NCBI GenBank assembly: GCA_003215435.1
Contig: QCKJ01000003.1
Span: forward strand, 1 to 64,000
Source: Prochlorococcus sp. AG-409-M05
GTDB taxonomy: Bacteria > Cyanobacteriota > Cyanobacteriia > PCC-6307 > Cyanobiaceae
Length of the DNA: 64,000 bases
Direction of reading: 5' to 3'
Shown: positions 1 through 8,193 of the stretch, in pieces
Numbering within the stretch: the first letter of the stretch is position 1
Layout of the letters: the number at the start of each line of letters is the position of its first letter
Program-made: the position numbers and the translations under genes
The notes under the pieces: generated by a model
What the model was told of the DNA's origin: nothing
Databases searched by the model: none
Seen by the model: only the letters and a program-made list of their open reading frames with translations

Positions 1-248
1 AATTTATATTCAAATCTGTGACAGATAAATCATTGGTTAATTTCCAATTAAACAATATGGTGTAGCAAATGAGACATTGTTGTTGCTCTTTGGGGTTTGA
101 TCCTTAGCCTTTACTTCTCAATCTATAGCCAATTGTCCCTAGAAAAACATTAGATTTAGGCACATTGAGCAAGAATTTATGGCTTTTGCTATATATCTTC
201 AGGCAAACTAAATACCAATACAGATCACTACCTCCTCCAAGAGAAGAT

Positions 249-1910
249 ATGCCAGCCTTCAAGCCCAGGCCGTCGCATTTTCAAACACTTCAGAATCAAT
301 TTAAGACAGAGGCTCCTCTTCTAGGGCTATTAATTTTGTGGGTTTTAGCATGCTGCCTTGCCCTTATTGGTCTAGGTAGTCTCGCTATTAGAGACTTTGA
401 TGAAGCCATAGTTGCAAGAGTGGCATATGAACTATCACAAGCAAATGGCATTGATCAATTTTTGCCTACTCTTTGGGGCTCTCAATATTTAAATAAGCCG
501 CCAGGTCTTCATTGGCTAATAGCCTCCACCATCAACCTTGTTGAGCAAATTAATCCTTCTTCATCTAGTCCACCAAATGAATTTGTAATCAGATTTATTC
601 CAGCCTTGATATCGACTTTAGTTGTTCCTATCGGAGGGCTTTTGCAATGGCAACTTCGCCCAAATGACCGCAATGCATGCTTGGCCACAGCAGGAATCCT
701 GCTCACTATTTTGCCCATAGCTCGACATGGTCGACTAGCGATGCTGGATGGTCCTTTTTTGAGCTTAATGGCAATGCTATGGCTATTAATTTTAGTGAGT
801 GAATTTAAACGGCCGAATCGCTTGCAAGCTCTTGGGATCGGACTAGTTTGCAGCGCAATGCTTTTGCTAAAAGCTCCGCTCTTAATTCCTGCAGCTCTCG
901 CCGCAATTTGTCCAATTATTTTTGGGAGAGGCTTAAAGACATGGCTACATATTGAACCCCTTTCATTGCTAAGTCTTGGCTTACTCCCTGGAGTTTCGTG
1001 GCATTTTTTCCATTACCTTCGACGCGGCGGCGATGCTCTCTGGCTATGGGGAGGTGATGGTGCAGCAAGAGTTTTATTTCAGGCTGGTGAAGGGAGTGAC
1101 CTGGGATGGAAAGTCCCTCTTATAGAAATGATGGAAGGAGGGTGGCCATGGCTATTAATCTGGCCAATTGGAATTCTCTGGGCTTGGCACTCTCGTAATG
1201 AATTGTGGGGGCGATGGGTTATTGGAACCCATGCCATTTTGGCTCTAGCCATAATGCCACTCAAAACTCAATTACCTTGGTACAGTCACCCTTTATGGCT
1301 ACCATTCGCACTTGCCTGTGGCCCCCCACTCACATGGTTGATCAACCGTGACAGCACCAAGAAATTTCCTGGTAAAAAACTATTAAAAAAAATTCCTTTG
1401 CTTTTAATATTCATATCAATCACACTAATTATTTTTGCTCTTTTAGGAGCTTCAGGTTTGGTCGGTAATATTCGTCCTTACAGCACAATTGCACTAACCA
1501 CTGGAGTTGGATGGGGAGTAGGGAGTTGGTTAATAAGAAAAAAATCAAAAACAAAAAGAATACAAGGAATTATAAGCATTTTTTTAGGCAGCTTAGCGGG
1601 TCTTTTTTTGCTTATGATGAGCTCCTTCTGGTTATGGGAATTAAATGAAAGCTGGGCAGTCAAACCAGCTGCTGAACTTATTGGAGGTGTTACAAGCGAA
1701 CAAATAGCAATCGATGAAAAAGAAGATCGGCCTAGTCTAAATTGGTACGCTAATCAACAAATACGTCCTCTCCAAAATCTCGCAAATCCAAAATGGATTT
1801 TGACACGAAATCCAGAATTACTCCTTGACAAGCCACTACATCAGAATTGTCTGGTGTCAAAGCAAAAGAAAGAATGGAGCCTACTTTTTTGTGAGTCAGA
1901 AAGGCGTTAA
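249..1910 (+). CDS. GT39-family (ArnT-like) membrane glycosyltransferase
   Basis: Integral membrane protein of about 553 residues with many hydrophobic segments, the first at about residues 22-45. The sequence RDFDEA at about residues 48-53 follows the first membrane segment and matches the acidic motif of the first external loop in GT39/ArnT-type enzymes, which transfer a sugar from a polyprenyl-phosphate donor. Substrate and acceptor cannot be read from the sequence. The open frame extends upstream to a TTG at 165, but the ATG at 249 places the first membrane helix near the N-terminus and is my choice. It is followed 9 bp later by a GT2-GtrA gene on the same strand, which could make its lipid-linked donor (inference). 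Family assignment is firm, exact function is not. Confidence 0.85.
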   Translation: MPAFKPRPSHFQTLQNQFKTEAPLLGLLILWVLACCLALIGLGSLAIRDFDEAIVARVAYELSQANGIDQFLPTLWGSQYLNKPPGLHWLIASTINLVEQINPSSSSPPNEFVIRFIPALISTLVVPIGGLLQWQLRPNDRNACLATAGILLTILPIARHGRLAMLDGPFLSLMAMLWLLILVSEFKRPNRLQALGIGLVCSAMLLLKAPLLIPAALAAICPIIFGRGLKTWLHIEPLSLLSLGLLPGVSWHFFHYLRRGGDALWLWGGDGAARVLFQAGEGSDLGWKVPLIEMMEGGWPWLLIWPIGILWAWHSRNELWGRWVIGTHAILALAIMPLKTQLPWYSHPLWLPFALACGPPLTWLINRDSTKKFPGKKLLKKIPLLLIFISITLIIFALLGASGLVGNIRPYSTIALTTGVGWGVGSWLIRKKSKTKRIQGIISIFLGSLAGLFLLMMSSFWLWELNESWAVKPAAELIGGVTSEQIAIDEKEDRPSLNWYANQQIRPLQNLANPKWILTRNPELLLDKPLHQNCLVSKQKKEWSLLFCESERR

Positions 1911-1919
1911 GTTCTATTC

Positions 1920-3062
1920 ATGGGAGCCACTAAAAGCCATGAACAGAATATGAATATGACTACTCCAAAAGAGCGGCTTTCAATTATTCTCCCTAGCTAC
2001 AATGAGCGTGAAAACATCATCCCTTTAATCAAAAAGCTCCTAAATTTCGACGAGATTTTTGATTTAGAGTTGTTAATAGTGGACGACGACTCATCAGATG
2101 GTACATCCACTGTTGTTAAAGAGCTATGTAAAGCAGACCCACAAGTCAGATTAATACGTCGTGTAGGAAGATCAGGTCTGGCTAGTGCCATAAAGGAAGG
2201 TCTACTTGATGCGACTGGCGACTTAGCAGTTGTAATGGACAGCGACGGTCAACATGAGCCTAGTGCAATCAAAGATGCCTTAATAAAGCTCAAGAAAAAC
2301 AACCTAGACTTGGTTAGCGGGAGTCGCTTCCTAAATGACTCTGAAATTCTCGGTCTAAGTCAAAGAAGAGCAGATGGATCATCTTTAGCTAATAAGTTTT
2401 CTCGTATCAGTCTGTCGAGGAACTATTACCATTTAACAGATTATATGAGTGGTTTTCTTGTCCTCAATCTTCAAACTTGCCTCCCAAGTATTTACAAAGT
2501 TGATGTAGGTGGGTTTAAATTTTTATATGAATTGCTTGCAGTAAGCAAAGGCAATTTGAAGACAGGAGAGATACCTCTGAGATTTCAGCCAAGAACATAT
2601 GGAGATTCAAAACTCGACCTATCAATCTTCTGGGATTTCCTAATCTCTCTACTCCATTCTCTTAGCTTTAGGCTTCTTCCAAGAAGAGCAATCAGTTTTG
2701 CTCTTGTTGGACTAAGTGGTGTCATTGTTCAACTAACAACTACGACAATACTGATGACGATGTTGAATATGAGTTTTCGACATTCACTTACAGTGTCTGT
2801 AATAGCAGCAGCTACATCTAATTACCTAATCAATAATGCACTCACCTTCAGATCAAATCGCCTAAGTGGACAGGCATTATTAAAAGGATTAATGAAATTT
2901 CTCTTAGTAGCTTCCTTACCAGTCATAGCGAACATCTCTTTAGCAACTACTTTCTATAACGTTGTGGCGCGTAATGAGTTTTGGGCTCAACTCATAGGAA
3001 TAGTTGTTGTTTTTGTATGGAATTATGCGGCCTCCTCGCGTTTCGTCTGGAATACCCCTTGA
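1920..3062 (+). CDS. GT2 polyprenyl-phosphate sugar synthase with C-terminal GtrA domain
   Basis: The N-terminal half is a family 2 glycosyltransferase of the dolichol-phosphate mannose synthase type: it has SIILPSYNERENI near the start, VDDDSSDGT and then DSDGQHEP, the metal/nucleotide-binding acidic motifs. From about residue 255 the protein becomes a GtrA-like domain with about four membrane helices. Such fusions are known in bacteria and are thought to make, and possibly flip, a polyprenyl-phosphate hexose. Starts at ATG 1920, 1950 or 1956 are all possible; the catalytic domain begins just after the last. It lies between two GT39 genes that would use this kind of donor, so a shared pathway is likely (inference). 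Confidence 0.85.
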   Translation: MGATKSHEQNMNMTTPKERLSIILPSYNERENIIPLIKKLLNFDEIFDLELLIVDDDSSDGTSTVVKELCKADPQVRLIRRVGRSGLASAIKEGLLDATGDLAVVMDSDGQHEPSAIKDALIKLKKNNLDLVSGSRFLNDSEILGLSQRRADGSSLANKFSRISLSRNYYHLTDYMSGFLVLNLQTCLPSIYKVDVGGFKFLYELLAVSKGNLKTGEIPLRFQPRTYGDSKLDLSIFWDFLISLLHSLSFRLLPRRAISFALVGLSGVIVQLTTTTILMTMLNMSFRHSLTVSVIAAATSNYLINNALTFRSNRLSGQALLKGLMKFLLVASLPVIANISLATTFYNVVARNEFWAQLIGIVVVFVWNYAASSRFVWNTP

Positions 3063-3078
3063 TTAAAAGAACCTTCTA

Positions 3079-4626
3079 ATGACAAAAGCTCAATCGTCTT
3101 GGCCCCCCAATACGTGGATACCACCATTTATCGGATTACTCCTTCGATTAATTCAACTACAAGTACCCATAGTTGGTGTACACAGCTGGCGCCAAGCAGA
3201 CACTGCTGCTATGGCAAGGCATTTTGCAATCGAAGGAACACCTATATGGATGCCACAAATTGACTGGGGAGGTGCAAGTGCGGGTTATGTGGAATGCGAA
3301 TTCCCTTTATTCCCATATCTTCTTGGACAAATCTACAAAATCGTAGGCGTTCATGAATGGCTAGGTCGAGGACTTGCTGTAATCTTCAGTACGCTAACAA
3401 TCATTTTAATTATTCGTATTGGACAACATTTTTTTGATCCTATTAGCGGATGGTGGGGAGGACTCTTTTTCGCCATATTGCCACTAAATGTCTACTACGG
3501 TCGTACATTCCAAGCCGAGTCACTACTCCTACTCTTATCAGCACTAAGTATAGAAAGACTTATTGCCTGGAAAAGGAACAATTCTTTACTAGCCCTTTTA
3601 ACAAGCTGGTTAACATTTTGCCTTGCATGCTTAATCAAAGTGTTGCCTCTGATTTGGCTTGGAATACCTTTATTAGTGTTGCTATCTCAAAGCAAAGGCC
3701 TACATGAAGTTTCAACACCAAGGCGCTTGATCCGAAATGTAATAACCTCTTTGAGATCTCCATGGCCTTGGGTCTATGGAACCACTACTCTTCTAGCTGG
3801 CGCTATTTGGTATCTCCACTCCTACCACTTAGGACAACAAAGTGGCTTTAGCTTTGGTTTTTGGGGAGAGAGTTCTGATAGGAGCAGTTTAAAAATGCTC
3901 TTCGAACTGCGGTTATGGCTCGATTTATTTTTGCGCATAGTCATCCGAAATCTAGCAATAATTGGTCTACCTCTAGTCTTATTAGGCTTATGGAAATCCC
4001 ACAAGCAAGAAGGTGGGCAAGTTTTGATATCGGGCCTATTAGGAATTTTTTTATGTACAGCAATTGCCCTTAGAGCAAGCACAATCCATGAGTACTACCA
4101 ATTACCGATTCAACTTTTTGCATGTCCACTTATTGGCAAAGGTTGGTTAGTCCTTAAAAACTCCCAAGCCACAAATTTTATCCATGCAGTATTTCAAGTT
4201 GGATCTCTCACCCTACTAATTTCAATCAGTATGATTGTTCTAAATTTTGATTATTGGGCAATTGAAAGGGAACAAGCCAAAGTATGGGTACCCTTAGCAG
4301 AATTAATTCGTAAAGAAGTTCCGGCTAATGAAACAATCGTAAGCGTTACTGGGTCAGACCCAACTTTACTGAACTTGGCACGGCGAAAAGGTTGGCTTAC
4401 AAATGCAAATAGTGTAAACAAAACTAGCCTTAAGGTTTGGTCGAACCAAGGAGCAACAAAAATTGCAGGTAGCCTGAATTGGGAAGAGATTCATATAGCC
4501 CGTACTGATGAGAAAATAAAGGATCAATTAATCAACATTCTTTGTAAAAAGAAAAATACATCTTCTTGTATTAATAAGCAAAGCCAGACCTATTTATTAT
4601 CTATAAAAGATTTAATAAATGATTAA
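3079..4626 (+). CDS. GT39-like membrane glycosyltransferase
   Basis: Protein of 515 residues with roughly ten hydrophobic segments. After the first membrane stretch it has HSWRQADTA at about residues 35-43, which matches the first-loop motif of the dolichyl-phosphate-mannose mannosyltransferase-like (PMT_2/GT39) branch, with Asp41 in the position of the catalytic acid. The C-terminal region, about residues 405-515, is soluble and is probably the external domain. Its stop overlaps the ATG of the following DUF2079 gene by 8 bp, so the two are probably translated together. Donor and acceptor are unknown. Confidence 0.8.
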   Translation: MTKAQSSWPPNTWIPPFIGLLLRLIQLQVPIVGVHSWRQADTAAMARHFAIEGTPIWMPQIDWGGASAGYVECEFPLFPYLLGQIYKIVGVHEWLGRGLAVIFSTLTIILIIRIGQHFFDPISGWWGGLFFAILPLNVYYGRTFQAESLLLLLSALSIERLIAWKRNNSLLALLTSWLTFCLACLIKVLPLIWLGIPLLVLLSQSKGLHEVSTPRRLIRNVITSLRSPWPWVYGTTTLLAGAIWYLHSYHLGQQSGFSFGFWGESSDRSSLKMLFELRLWLDLFLRIVIRNLAIIGLPLVLLGLWKSHKQEGGQVLISGLLGIFLCTAIALRASTIHEYYQLPIQLFACPLIGKGWLVLKNSQATNFIHAVFQVGSLTLLISISMIVLNFDYWAIEREQAKVWVPLAELIRKEVPANETIVSVTGSDPTLLNLARRKGWLTNANSVNKTSLKVWSNQGATKIAGSLNWEEIHIARTDEKIKDQLINILCKKKNTSSCINKQSQTYLLSIKDLIND

Positions 4627-6274
4627 TAGAATACTCCCAAAAACTGATCACTCTACTGAGAAGGTAGTAGTTAACTGGATACTCTTTTTCTTTCTAGCAA
4701 CTTTATCTCTTCAATGTTGGAGAATTTTCAGTCTTAATGCAACCTATGATCAAGGTCTTTTTCTCCAAGAGATATGGAATGGTCTACAAGGTCATGCTTT
4801 TGAAAGTACCCTCGCAGCAGAGCTATCAGCGCCAGTAAAGTTCAACTCTGCAATTCCTGCAATTGGCTACAGACATCTTGCACAGCACTTCACACCTCTG
4901 CTTTATTTCTGGACTCCTCTAGTAGGAATATTAGGAGTTTGGGCTCTTCCTTTAATTCAAGTGAGCCTAGTTTCCCTAGCAGGTTGGGTACTATATCTAC
5001 TTGGGAAAGAGCACCTGCCTAAGAAACTTGCAGGTTGGATCACATGCAGCTTCTTTGCTACTGGGACAGTAATCGGTCCGACTCTAGAAAATTTTCACGA
5101 TCTATGTTTAGTCCCATTAATAGTATTCAGCCTACTGCTAGGAATCAGTAAAGAAAATAAGTTTCTTTATTTTTTCCCAGCTCTTTTACTTCCATTAATT
5201 CGAGAAGATGTTGGTCTACTAGCCTTTGGTATCGGGTTTTGGATGATTCTTAGAAGGACAAATTGGCGGATATGGGGTATTGGACTATGTATTTATTCGG
5301 TTATTTCAGTTTTAGTGATAACAAACTTTGTAATGCCGCTTTTTGGCACAGAGCTTACAGAAAGATTTATGCAGGAAAGGTTCAGTCAATACCTTAATGG
5401 GCAACATGGTGGGCCCATTGATGTTCTAATTGCAATGTTAAAGAACCCAATACTTTTAATTAGTGAGATTATTTCTCCAGGCAGAAAAACGATTAGCTTT
5501 CTTATTACATTAGGCTTACCATTAGCATTTGTACCTTTTTTATCACCCGATACCTGGCTATTGATAGGAGTCCCATTATTTGTTGCTCTCAGTTCCCAAG
5601 GTGGCAATGCCCTTGCCGTACATTTACGATTTGTACTTTACCTAGTGCCTGGAATATTCGCAGGCTCTATTTTCTGGTGGAGGGATCACACTTATATATA
5701 TAAGAAATTATCTTTTAAAAGACTATGGAAAGTTTGTCTAAGTACTGCATTGATCTTCGCCATTATAGGGAATCCACATCGTTCATTCTCAGCATTTATC
5801 CCAGACAGTGTCAATCCATGGGTCCATGTGCCAATTCAAAAACAATTTTCCAGGGGAATAAATACAAGAGAAATTCTAAGCCTGATACCTAAAGAGGCCT
5901 CAATAGCTTCTGAGACTCATTTGATTCCCCAACTAGCAACTAGACGAGTATTAATGCGATTTCCTGAAAATTATAAATACATTGATACTCATAAAAATAT
6001 CAAAGAAGTTGACTTAATTGTCAGTCAACCCAGATTTAATGCTGATTACTTGCCAGCTTTTCACCACCATGGGCTTTGGTTGAAAAACAGTATTTTCAAA
6101 ATTCAAGAGTTAGTATTTAAGAAAAATAATTATGGAGTTCTTTACTGCAGTCCTAAAGGGATAATACTTAAGAAAGGACTTGTTAGCTCAGCCAAAAATA
6201 TTAATTGCTTACAAGAAGAAATTAACTTTGGGATTAATAGGCTTCAAAGAAATAAACATAAAAAATATTTGTAA
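4619..6274 (+). CDS. DUF2079 multi-pass membrane protein (first paralogue)
   Basis: Protein of 551 residues with many membrane segments and a soluble C-terminal tail of about 150 residues. It carries the DUF2079 hallmarks: TYDQGLFLQEIWNG at about residues 42-55 just after the first membrane helix, and RHLAQHFTP in the following loop. The acidic residue after helix 1 resembles the layout of GT-C glycosyltransferases, a superfamily to which I believe DUF2079 has been linked. No member's reaction is known to me. It is closely similar to the gene at 8194-9813 and less so to that at 6400-7800. Translation is coupled to the upstream GT39 gene by an 8-bp overlap. Confidence 0.85.
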   Translation: MINRILPKTDHSTEKVVVNWILFFFLATLSLQCWRIFSLNATYDQGLFLQEIWNGLQGHAFESTLAAELSAPVKFNSAIPAIGYRHLAQHFTPLLYFWTPLVGILGVWALPLIQVSLVSLAGWVLYLLGKEHLPKKLAGWITCSFFATGTVIGPTLENFHDLCLVPLIVFSLLLGISKENKFLYFFPALLLPLIREDVGLLAFGIGFWMILRRTNWRIWGIGLCIYSVISVLVITNFVMPLFGTELTERFMQERFSQYLNGQHGGPIDVLIAMLKNPILLISEIISPGRKTISFLITLGLPLAFVPFLSPDTWLLIGVPLFVALSSQGGNALAVHLRFVLYLVPGIFAGSIFWWRDHTYIYKKLSFKRLWKVCLSTALIFAIIGNPHRSFSAFIPDSVNPWVHVPIQKQFSRGINTREILSLIPKEASIASETHLIPQLATRRVLMRFPENYKYIDTHKNIKEVDLIVSQPRFNADYLPAFHHHGLWLKNSIFKIQELVFKKNNYGVLYCSPKGIILKKGLVSSAKNINCLQEEINFGINRLQRNKHKKYL

Positions 6275-6327
6275 GGTTGTGTTTTAACCACAACCTTACC
6301 AAAACTTGAGACATAATCCTCAAGTTT
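6271..6327 (+). repeat. two perfect hairpins in tandem after the DUF2079 gene
   Basis: Arms 6271-6281 and 6289-6299 are an exact 11-bp inverted repeat (GTAAGGTTGTG and its complement) around a 7-nt loop. It starts inside the last codons of the DUF2079 gene. Immediately after, 6302-6310 and 6319-6327 form an exact 9-bp inverted repeat (AAACTTGAG) around an 8-nt loop. Neither is followed by a strong T run, so this is either a weak transcription terminator or an RNA-stabilising or processing structure. No homology claim is made. Confidence 0.6.
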
Positions 6328-6399
6328 CAATAATAAATGTGCAACATGTGCAAGCAGACCTCAATATAAGGACTAACTAGTTGTTTTGAGTTTTCTAGA

Positions 6400-7800
6400 T
6401 TGAAAGAAAAGGCACAGCCACCTCTTCAGCTAAGCATTGCTTCGTTAGCTATCTTTTTCCTGTTATGGGGGTGTGCTGCAATTCGCCACGCCCTTTTACA
6501 AAGTAATGCCTATGACCTTGGCCTGTTTGATCAGTGGATCTGGCTTACCAGTAAAGGACTTCCACCCTACTCATCAATGGAAGAAGGCGTCCACATGCTT
6601 GCCGATCATGGTGCATGGGCACTCTATTTAGCTTCTGTTCCATATCTTCTACACAGCAGTGTGCAATGGCTTTTTGCCACCCAAGCTGCTGGCCTTAGTT
6701 TTACAGCTATACCTCTTTGGTGGGTCAGCAAGCAAGCTGGTTTAAAAGAAAGTCTTTGTTGGGTGATCTGTGGTCTTTGGTGGCTGCAACCAGTTGTATT
6801 TAATGCAAACTTATTTGACTTCCATCCAGAAGTATGGGTCATGCCAATTCTGGCCAGTTGCTACTTAGCAAATAGAGCAAACAAAGGATGGTTATGGTTT
6901 TTTCTACTATTACTTTTGCTCAGCTGTCGTGATGGTCTCACTCTTGTCGTAGCCGGTCTAGGCCTTGAACAACTAATTAAAAAGAAATGGATATGGGCAT
7001 TTAGTGCAATCGGGCTCTCAATGACTTGGTTGGCACTACTCAATCGATGGCTTTATCCTTTACTTACTGGCAACAAGGGTGGTCCAAAGGCAGCAAGTGG
7101 TCTGTTCTCATATTTAGGAAACAGCTTTGATGAAGTTGTCCTAAATGTATTAACAAAACCGCATCTTCTAATTGAGAACGTTGATTGGATAAGCGGTATA
7201 TTTTATCTGATACTAATTTGCATTGCCATCGTACCTTTCTGGCAACAAGCATCACTCCCCGTTCTTACAGCAGGTATACCATTAATTCTGGTCAATCTTT
7301 TGTCAGAGAGTAGTTCTCAAAGGACATTAATTCATCACTACAGTCTCCCTCTAGCAGTAATTGCCGTTGTAGGAGCTATTGATGGACTAGCCCAAAAACC
7401 ATCTATTCGCTTGCCCTTTAGAAGACTTGCATGGGCAGCTCTTTGTTGGGCAGCGCTTGCAAAGCCCTGGTTTTTTACAGGACCCTACTTAAATCGGCTG
7501 AATGCAATTGAACCTGCTCAAGAAGCAATGAGCTCTATAGATGTATCAAGCCGAGTGTATACAACTAGTTATCTAGTACCACATCTCAGTCATAGGAAGA
7601 TCATAAGCTTTCCAAAAGAAATGAAGCAAGCACCCAATATTGATGATTTTGATGTGCTTTTGCTAAATCCTATCGATCCAGGATGGGGATCAACTAGCAG
7701 CCTTCAAAAACGACTTCTTTCAGACGCTAAAAGAGAAAAGTGGGAATGCAAATCTTGGGAGAATGGTCTAGAGCTTTGCAAAACCCCAACAGAGTTGTAA
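6400..7800 (+). CDS. DUF2079 multi-pass membrane protein (divergent paralogue)
   Basis: Protein of 466 residues with many membrane segments. It has AYDLGLFDQWIW at about residues 38-49 after the first helix and a DHGAWALYL segment in the next loop, matching the DUF2079 pattern of an acidic residue followed later by a His-containing motif. It is shorter and more divergent than the two flanking paralogues (4619-6274 and 8194-9813). The start is TTG at 6400; no in-frame ATG lies nearby upstream. It is separated from the preceding gene by 125 bp containing two hairpins, so it may have its own promoter. Function unknown; membrane-embedded sugar transfer is an inference. Confidence 0.82.
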   Translation: MKEKAQPPLQLSIASLAIFFLLWGCAAIRHALLQSNAYDLGLFDQWIWLTSKGLPPYSSMEEGVHMLADHGAWALYLASVPYLLHSSVQWLFATQAAGLSFTAIPLWWVSKQAGLKESLCWVICGLWWLQPVVFNANLFDFHPEVWVMPILASCYLANRANKGWLWFFLLLLLLSCRDGLTLVVAGLGLEQLIKKKWIWAFSAIGLSMTWLALLNRWLYPLLTGNKGGPKAASGLFSYLGNSFDEVVLNVLTKPHLLIENVDWISGIFYLILICIAIVPFWQQASLPVLTAGIPLILVNLLSESSSQRTLIHHYSLPLAVIAVVGAIDGLAQKPSIRLPFRRLAWAALCWAALAKPWFFTGPYLNRLNAIEPAQEAMSSIDVSSRVYTTSYLVPHLSHRKIISFPKEMKQAPNIDDFDVLLLNPIDPGWGSTSSLQKRLLSDAKREKWECKSWENGLELCKTPTEL

Positions 7801-7822
7801 CGCTCATAGCGGTTTACAAAAC

Positions 7823-7851
7823 AAAGCCCTCGACAAAAAGTCGAGAGCTTT
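7823..7851 (+). terminator. hairpin, possible terminator of the DUF2079 gene
   Basis: Arms 7823-7834 (AAAGCCCTCGAC) and 7840-7851 (GTCGAGAGCTTT) pair over 12 positions with one mismatch and a five-A loop. The right arm ends in TTT but no longer T tract follows. It lies 22 bp after the stop codon at 7800, a normal position for a terminator. Confidence 0.5.
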
Positions 7852-8164
7852 GCCGGGCTTGCAATGAAGCGAAACCTATGATTACGAAGTCAATGTCTGA
7901 ATCAGGAGGCGTACTCCGCGTTCAAAAGACCCTGGATACAAAAACTAGAACTCATTAACACCTCCTCCTGAAGGGGTAAAGACAACTCGCAGAGCATGCG
8001 ACCACTTCTATTCCTAGAGGATCACTCAGCTATTGCCAGATCATCAAAATCTTAGCGGTGAAAGGGCTAATGTTCTACCCAGTATGTCTAAAGAAGATCT
8101 CTATAAAGAAAATAAAGATAGTTTTTTGAGCCTCTACAGGTGAAATAGCTATTCACAAGGAATC

Positions 8165-8170
8165 TATAAT
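8165..8170 (+). promoter_or_regulatory. candidate -10 box before the third DUF2079 gene
   Basis: A consensus TATAAT occurs 24 bp before the ATG at 8194, with AGGA at 8183-8186 as a well-spaced ribosome binding site. No good -35 match lies at the usual distance. If used, the leader would be under 20 nt. Weak call based on sequence only. Confidence 0.3.
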
Positions 8171-8193
8171 TATTTTTTTTACAGGAATATTGA

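Larger units (their letters stand above)
7801..8193. other. 393-bp intergenic stretch with two inverted repeats
   Basis: No tRNA and no convincing protein gene is seen here. A frame running to 7958 continues out of the preceding gene in another register and has no recognisable product. The stretch holds a hairpin at 7823-7851, a spaced inverted repeat (7902-7909 with 7964-7971) and a TATAAT box at 8165. It is long for this compact genome, so a small RNA or a leader is possible, but I cannot match it to a known RNA family. Confidence 0.6.

Noticed and set aside
1-248. Possible attachment site or island border at the start of the GT cluster
   Set aside because: No tRNA, direct repeat or integrase is visible in the window; a border cannot be shown from this end alone.
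7740-7958. 72-codon frame running out of a DUF2079 gene
   Set aside because: It overlaps the end of a real gene in another register, has no binding site near its inner ATG, and shows no recognisable product.
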